A stretch of 6,049 nt of DNA from Prevotella sp. UBA1395 (lineage in GTDB: Bacteria > Bacteroidota > Bacteroidia > Bacteroidales > Bacteroidaceae): the NCBI GenBank assembly GCA_002305235.1, contig DBQL01000157.1, positions 1 through 6,049 of the forward strand, written 5' to 3'. Positions 5,511 through 6,049 of the stretch are shown one piece after another; the first letter of the stretch is position 1; the number at the start of each line of letters is the position of its first letter. Position numbers and translations under genes: made by a program. The notes under the pieces are model-generated. The model saw only the letters and a list, made by a program, of their open reading frames with translations. It had not been told where the DNA came from and did no database searches.

Positions 5511-6049
5511 GGAATAAGAGTTTAAAAATTGTGCCGCGGCCCGGCGTGCTCTCTGCGGTGACCTCTCCGCCGAGGCGCCGGATCATGGTCTTCACATAGT
5601 AAAGGCCCAGTCCGTAGCCTTTCACGGCATGGAGGTTGCCGTGGGGCACACGGTAGAATTTGTCAAAGATATAGGGCAAACGATCTTTGGAAATCCCTAT
5701 TCCTTGGTCCTCGACCCTCATCTCCACCCCCTCGGCCGTGCGCCGTGCGGTGATGGTGATGTGGGCCTGCGTCTCGGAATATTTGATGGCATTGTCCAAA
5801 AGGTTGCTCATGATGTTGGCAAAATGGTTGCGGTCGGTGCGCAGCCGCAGGTCGTCGGGCATGTCGAGGTTCACCTCTACGGGCTTGTCGGCCTTGAGCC
5901 GGTGCTGTGCTGCGAGGGCCTCCACCATCGGGCGCACGTCTGTCTGCTCCATGACGAGTTGCATGGTGCGCCGTCGCTCCATGCTCATGGAGAGTATTTG
6001 CTCCACGAGATCGCTGAGCTTTTGCAGTTGTTGCCGGCTCACCTCGAGG
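5482..6049 (-). CDS. Sensor histidine kinase (partial, N-terminus beyond window)
   Basis: C-terminal 188 residues of a membrane-type histidine kinase; the frame is open at the window edge, so sensor region, membrane helices and the phosphorylated His box are outside. The visible fragment begins in the second helix of the dimerisation domain (RQQLQKLSDLVEQILSMS). A complete HATPase domain follows: N box NIMSNLLDNAIKYSE (5773-5817), G1 box EDQGIGIS (5689-5712), F box IFDKFYR (5650-5670), G2 box GYGLGLYYVK (5590-5619), and the closing TPGRGTIFKLLF. All ATP-binding motifs look intact, so the kinase should be active. A GTG at 6042 is an internal codon, not a start. It overlaps the downstream response regulator by 29 bp, marking them as a cognate pair. 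The signal sensed is unknown. Confidence 0.95.
   Translation of the reverse strand, partial: LEVSRQQLQKLSDLVEQILSMSMERRRTMQLVMEQTDVRPMVEALAAQHRLKADKPVEVNLDMPDDLRLRTDRNHFANIMSNLLDNAIKYSETQAHITITARRTAEGVEMRVEDQGIGISKDRLPYIFDKFYRVPHGNLHAVKGYGLGLYYVKTMIRRLGGEVTAESTPGRGTIFKLLFHDENQGTTG

Overview
The window looks like chromosome from a Bacteroidales bacterium, most likely Prevotella or a close relative. The evidence is promoters of the Bacteroidetes type (TTTG, 19-20 bp, TAnnTTTG), starts preceded by A/T-rich sequence rather than a Shine-Dalgarno, an OmpR-type regulator resembling RprY, a secreted propeller protein with a Bacteroidetes-style C-terminal tail, and a dehydrogenase of the subfamily common in gut Bacteroidales. 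I see no phage, transposon, CRISPR, tRNA or rRNA.

Layout. (1) 1-769, minus: a rhomboid intramembrane protease whose C-terminal end is cut by the window edge. (2) 770-981: an intergenic region with divergent promoters, one for the rhomboid and a near-consensus one for HU. (3) 982-1257, plus: an HU-family DNA-binding protein, followed by a perfect 15-bp terminator hairpin (1277-1310) that can serve both strands. (4) 1444-2250, minus: an SDR-family gluconate 5-dehydrogenase/KduD-type enzyme with its own promoter at 2408-2439 and a leader of about 150 nt that could fold. (5) 2556-3614, minus: an exported beta-propeller protein, possibly preceded by a 40-codon ORF (3732-3854). (6) 3855-4811: nearly 1 kb with no convincing gene, AT-rich at first and then pyrimidine-rich, carrying four tandem 22-bp repeats (4461-4548). 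(7) 4812-6049, minus: a two-component pair, with the 3' part of a histidine kinase gene overlapping an OmpR/PhoB-type response regulator by 29 bp.

The genes do not form one pathway. The kinase and regulator are a translationally linked signalling pair with unknown signal and targets. The dehydrogenase probably belongs to gluconate or unsaturated-uronate catabolism, but no partner enzyme is in view. The propeller protein resembles the sensory repeats of Bacteroidetes hybrid regulators but has no membrane anchor or signalling domain. HU and the rhomboid are housekeeping-type genes.

I did not find a clear new system. The parts most worth following up are the repeat-bearing gene-poor stretch, the dehydrogenase leader, and the propeller protein with its possible small upstream ORF.
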